Below are positions 6,038-8,047 of a stretch of DNA of 8,047 nucleotides, piece by piece. The notes beneath the pieces are model-generated. The model did no database searches, was not told the DNA's origin, and saw nothing but the letters and a program-made list of their open reading frames with translations. The DNA comes from Lachnospiraceae bacterium UBA3711 (GTDB lineage Bacteria; Bacillota; Clostridia; Lachnospirales; Lachnospiraceae): assembly GCA_002371345.1 (NCBI GenBank), contig DFHY01000014.1:967-9013 (forward strand), given 5' to 3'. Position 1 is the first letter of the stretch. Each line of letters opens with the position of its first letter. A program made the position numbers and the translations under genes.

Positions 6038-6640
6038 ATGAAAAAACGTATCGCGATGATTACAGCAGCCATGATGGTCATAGCAGCTCTTTCCGCTCCG
6101 GCAGCATGGGCGGATGAAACGGAAGCTGCGGTTGGCAGTACGCCTGACAACCCGATCCCCTTCGACTTCCACGATGTAGATGATACTGTCTTTGAGGGTC
6201 AGTGGTGGGATACCGGCCTCGGATTTGACATCTGTGTCCCGGCGGACTGGGTCGACGCTGACCTGACAGAGGAGATGGCGGAAGCCGGAGTCGTCCATAT
6301 CTACGGCGAAGACGGCGGCGGCGCTAACTGCACGATTGTATCCACGGAGCTCCCGGCGGAGGCCGCGGGTACCTATGATATCGAGACGCTGGGGACTGAC
6401 CTTGCAGCATCCGCCACTACAGTGGCGTTCGCGGATCTGAGCGGAATTCCTGCGGTTATCTTTGAGAATGATGAATCCTGCGTCAACGGCTTTTCGATGC
6501 TTAGTGACGACGGTTATTTGATTCAGGGCGTGATCAGTGCTCCGAGTGATGAAGAGTATGAGGAGTATGGCCCGGTATTTGCCAATATCATCACATCCAT
6601 CAGCCCGACGTTGAACGAAGAGGAGTCCACAGAAGAGTAA
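6038..6640 (+). CDS. Secreted, extremely acidic protein of unknown function
   Basis: The 200-residue protein has a classic signal peptide: MKKR, a hydrophobic core (about residues 5-20) and an AWA|D cleavage site after residue 25. There is no lipobox cysteine, so it is probably released or loosely cell-wall associated. By count, the predicted mature 175 residues contain about 40 Asp/Glu and no Lys or Arg. Three cysteines (66, 98, 148) remain. A segment GFDICVPADWV (63-72) and a later GYLIQGVISAPSDEEYEEYGPVFANIITSI recall small secreted domains in which a user of the fold would expect a PsbP/DcrB-like sandwich, but I cannot assign a family. AGGGAGG at 6025-6031 with 6-base spacing supports the start. 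It follows the TetR gene by 251 bases and ends before a hairpin, so it is probably monocistronic. Confidence 0.8.
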   Translation: MKKRIAMITAAMMVIAALSAPAAWADETEAAVGSTPDNPIPFDFHDVDDTVFEGQWWDTGLGFDICVPADWVDADLTEEMAEAGVVHIYGEDGGGANCTIVSTELPAEAAGTYDIETLGTDLAASATTVAFADLSGIPAVIFENDESCVNGFSMLSDDGYLIQGVISAPSDEEYEEYGPVFANIITSISPTLNEEESTEE

Positions 6641-6675
6641 AGCGGCTGTGAGCACTTAATTGAACAGATGATTCA

Positions 6676-6714
6676 AACAGACCGGCATAGCGAGTGAGGC
6701 TATGCCGGTCTGTT
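6676..6714. terminator. 16-bp perfect hairpin after the secreted-protein gene, probable terminator
   Basis: AACAGACCGGCATAGC (6676-6691) and GCTATGCCGGTCTGTT (6699-6714) pair perfectly around a 7-base loop. The tail is only TTAATACG, so it is a weak intrinsic terminator on the + strand, although the position 36 bases after the stop fits. On the opposite strand the arm is followed by TTTGAATC, also T-poor. It may stabilise the 3' end of the mRNA as well as, or instead of, ending transcription. Confidence 0.6.
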
Positions 6715-7081
6715 AATACGATGAGATATTCCTGCGTATGCCTTCGAGAGTGGGGAGGCGAGGCTATGCCGGTCTGTTCTTACTCTATGAGTTATCCGGA
6801 ATCAGCGGCGGTGCAGACTCTTTGGTGCCAAATCAAACCTGCCTGGTTTACATAGTCACCGGATATCGTTATTATTAGAGATATCGGGATTAATACAGGA
6901 GAACTGCTGTTATTTCTGCGTCCGCGATGTCTTATGTTAAAAAATCAATGGATAGCGGTACATTAAATCAGAATCAAATGCTGGTTATGGCATCGTATTA
7001 TAATTATTATGCCGCTGCTTCAGAATACTAAGACTAGATACTCTTTCATGACTATTTGTCCCGCCGGCCAAAGGCGGCGGA
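6715..7081. other. Non-coding stretch with a decayed hairpin copy and three small inverted repeats
   Basis: No convincing gene lies here. A second copy of the hairpin right arm (AGGCTATGCCGGTCTGTT) is at 6761-6778, exactly 64 bases after the first, with a degenerate left arm. Three short inverted repeats follow: TTTGG-TG-CCAAA at 6821-6832, AAACC-TGCCT-GGTTT at 6835-6849, and CCGGATATC/GATATCGG at 6859-6887. A 34-codon ORF at 6927-7031 has no usable ribosome binding site. A GC-rich hairpin, CCGCC-G-GCC-AAA-GGC-GGCGG, sits at 7061-7080 just before the ribosome binding site of the next gene. Confidence 0.6.
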
Positions 7082-7093
7082 GTGGAGATTAAT

Positions 7094-7720
7094 ATGAAGA
7101 TAACATGGATTGGACATGCTTGTTTCAAGATCGAGAGCAGCGAATACAGGCTCATACTGGATCCTTATGAGGATGGATATGTCCCGGGACTGAAGCCGCT
7201 CAGAGAAAGCGCGGATATGGTTCTTTGCAGCCATGATCACGGTGATCATAACGCGAAGAATCTGGTGGAGATAACGGAAGGACAAAGCTGTCCGTTCACC
7301 ATAACGACGATAGCCACCTTCCATGACGAGGTTCAGGGCGCAAAGCGCGGGCCGAATACTATTCATATTATAGATGATGGGAGCTTCCGTATCGCGCATC
7401 TCGGAGACCTGGGATGTGAACTGGAGGAAGAACAGATCAATATGCTTAAGCATCTCGATGTGTGCATGATCCCGGTGGGCGGACATTTTACGATTGAGGG
7501 GAAGCAGGCTGCGGAACTGGTGCATCTTATCCAGCCCAGGATCGTTATTCCCATGCATTACCGGGATGACAAGGCAGGGTTCGGTTTTGATGTGATCTCA
7601 ACGGTGGATGATTTTGCCGAAAGCATGGATTCGGTAACGCGTCCTGACCAAAGCTTCATTTCCATGGATGACCTGCCGGATGCGCAGGTGGTCATTTTGT
7701 CGCCAAGGGATATCGCATGA
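7094..7720 (+). CDS. Metallo-beta-lactamase-fold hydrolase (UlaG/COG2220-like)
   Basis: The 208-residue cytoplasmic protein has the marks of the COG2220 branch of the metallo-beta-lactamase fold. It opens with MKITWIGHACFKIES and ILDPY. The metal-binding motif is SHDHGDHN (His47, His49, Asp51, His52), and further candidate ligands are His77 (TFHDE), Asp105 (HLGDLG), His131 (GGHFT) and His155 (IPMHYR). Relatives include ascorbate-6-phosphate lactonase UlaG and many uncharacterised hydrolases; the substrate cannot be read from the sequence. The ATG at 7094 is preferred to the in-frame GTG at 7082 because GGAG at 7084-7087 then sits 6 bases upstream and the family starts with this first strand. 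A GC-rich hairpin at 7061-7080 lies directly upstream and might affect translation. The next gene follows after 38 bases, probably in the same transcript. Confidence 0.9.
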   Translation: MKITWIGHACFKIESSEYRLILDPYEDGYVPGLKPLRESADMVLCSHDHGDHNAKNLVEITEGQSCPFTITTIATFHDEVQGAKRGPNTIHIIDDGSFRIAHLGDLGCELEEEQINMLKHLDVCMIPVGGHFTIEGKQAAELVHLIQPRIVIPMHYRDDKAGFGFDVISTVDDFAESMDSVTRPDQSFISMDDLPDAQVVILSPRDIA

Positions 7721-7739
7721 ACCGGAAATTGGTACTATT

Positions 7740-7777
7740 GTGAGCGAAGGAAACTATCATGAGCGAGGGAAACAATC
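7740..7777 (+). repeat. 19-bp tandem duplication at the start of the second DUF3343-like gene
   Basis: GTGAGCGAAGGAAACTATC (7740-7758) is followed directly by ATGAGCGAGGGAAACAATC (7759-7777); 16 of 19 positions agree. The second copy carries the ATG start. GAAGGAAA in the first copy lies at the correct distance (about 7-8 bases) to act as its ribosome binding site. Since 19 is not a multiple of three, a start at the GTG of the first copy would be out of frame. Confidence 0.8.
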
Positions 7778-8031
7778 GGTATTACATACTGTTCGCCAAC
7801 TACGAGCAGGGGCTGGCACTGAGGGATATACTTCTGAATGACGGGGTTGAGAACCGCATAGCGCCGGCTCCCAGAGCCATTCAGGGAGATCTGTCATGCG
7901 GTATGAGCCTGCTGATAGAGCCTGAGTACATAGACGCGGCGAAGCGTTCTATAGAAGCGCACGGCGCTCAGTATCACAGGATAGCCTCTCTTGAGGGTCA
8001 GATAAGGCCGGGCAGAGACAGATATTGCTGA
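7759..8031 (+). CDS. DUF3343-like putative Se/S-carrier protein, second copy
   Basis: The 90-residue protein has the DUF3343 outline: strand YYILFANYEQGLALRDIL, then NRIAPAPRAIQGDLSCGMSLLI with the Cys47-Gly48 pair in the place of Cys45-Gly46 of the protein at 1069-1311, then a helix and a short basic tail. Sequence identity between the two is low, so assignment rests on length, strand-helix order and the PxP...CG pattern. Its last residue is Cys90, directly before TGA. The role is inferred to be a small thiol-based S/Se carrier or partner; a general ACT-like regulatory fold is possible. It lies 38 bases behind the metallo-hydrolase gene and probably shares its transcript. The genes that follow are outside the window. 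The start at 7759 uses the GAAGGAAA supplied by a duplicated start region. Confidence 0.65.
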   Translation: MSEGNNRYYILFANYEQGLALRDILLNDGVENRIAPAPRAIQGDLSCGMSLLIEPEYIDAAKRSIEAHGAQYHRIASLEGQIRPGRDRYC

Positions 8032-8047
8032 AGCGGAAGATCAGGGG

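Noticed and set aside
5984..6655. 223-codon ORF on the minus strand
   Set aside because: It is antisense to the secreted-protein gene, whose signal peptide and ribosome binding site clearly mark the + strand as coding; the mirror frame has no recognisable motif.

Overview
The window looks like a chromosomal piece of an anaerobic member of the Clostridia (Lachnospiraceae-like). The reasons are strong AGGAGG-type ribosome binding sites, moderate GC content, and a gene set typical of selenium-using anaerobic Firmicutes. Nothing in the sequence fixes a genus.

Positions 1-3245 hold a selenium-handling gene run, all on the + strand: the 3' end of selD (selenophosphate synthetase), yedF (TusA-like plus DsrE-like sulfur/selenium carrier), a short DUF3343 putative Se/S-carrier protein, an HgdC/BcrAD-type ATPase activator, and an EF2568-type cysteine desulfurase-like PLP enzyme. 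yedF, DUF3343 and the activator overlap by 4 and 10 bases, and the desulfurase follows 30 bases later. After a 127-base gap comes a 423-residue double-cubane/HgdB-like iron-sulfur protein, closed by a very strong intrinsic terminator (4667-4706). The activator and the double-cubane protein are natural partners: ATP-driven electron transfer to an iron-sulfur reductase. Their presence among selenium genes suggests an ATP-dependent low-potential reduction step tied to Se/S handling. That is inference.

Positions 4707-5087 are repeat-rich and non-coding: a roughly 161-bp near-palindromic element, then three 44-46 bp tandem repeats that each carry the palindrome TACAG-C-CTGTA, then a good sigma-A-like promoter. 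This leads into a TetR-family regulator, best started at a TTG at 5139. The 3' end of the regulator gene is followed by two decayed 64-bp tandem copies of itself.

Positions 6038-6640 encode a secreted protein whose predicted mature part has about 40 Asp/Glu and no Lys or Arg. Its function is not recognised. A 16-bp perfect hairpin and a degenerate second copy 64 bp downstream follow. Positions 6641-7093 contain no convincing gene, only small hairpins and one doubtful 34-codon ORF.

Positions 7094-8031 hold a UlaG/COG2220-like metallo-beta-lactamase-fold hydrolase and a second DUF3343-like protein, whose start region is a 19-bp tandem duplication. The two DUF3343-like genes at the two sides of the window suggest that the Se/S theme continues downstream.
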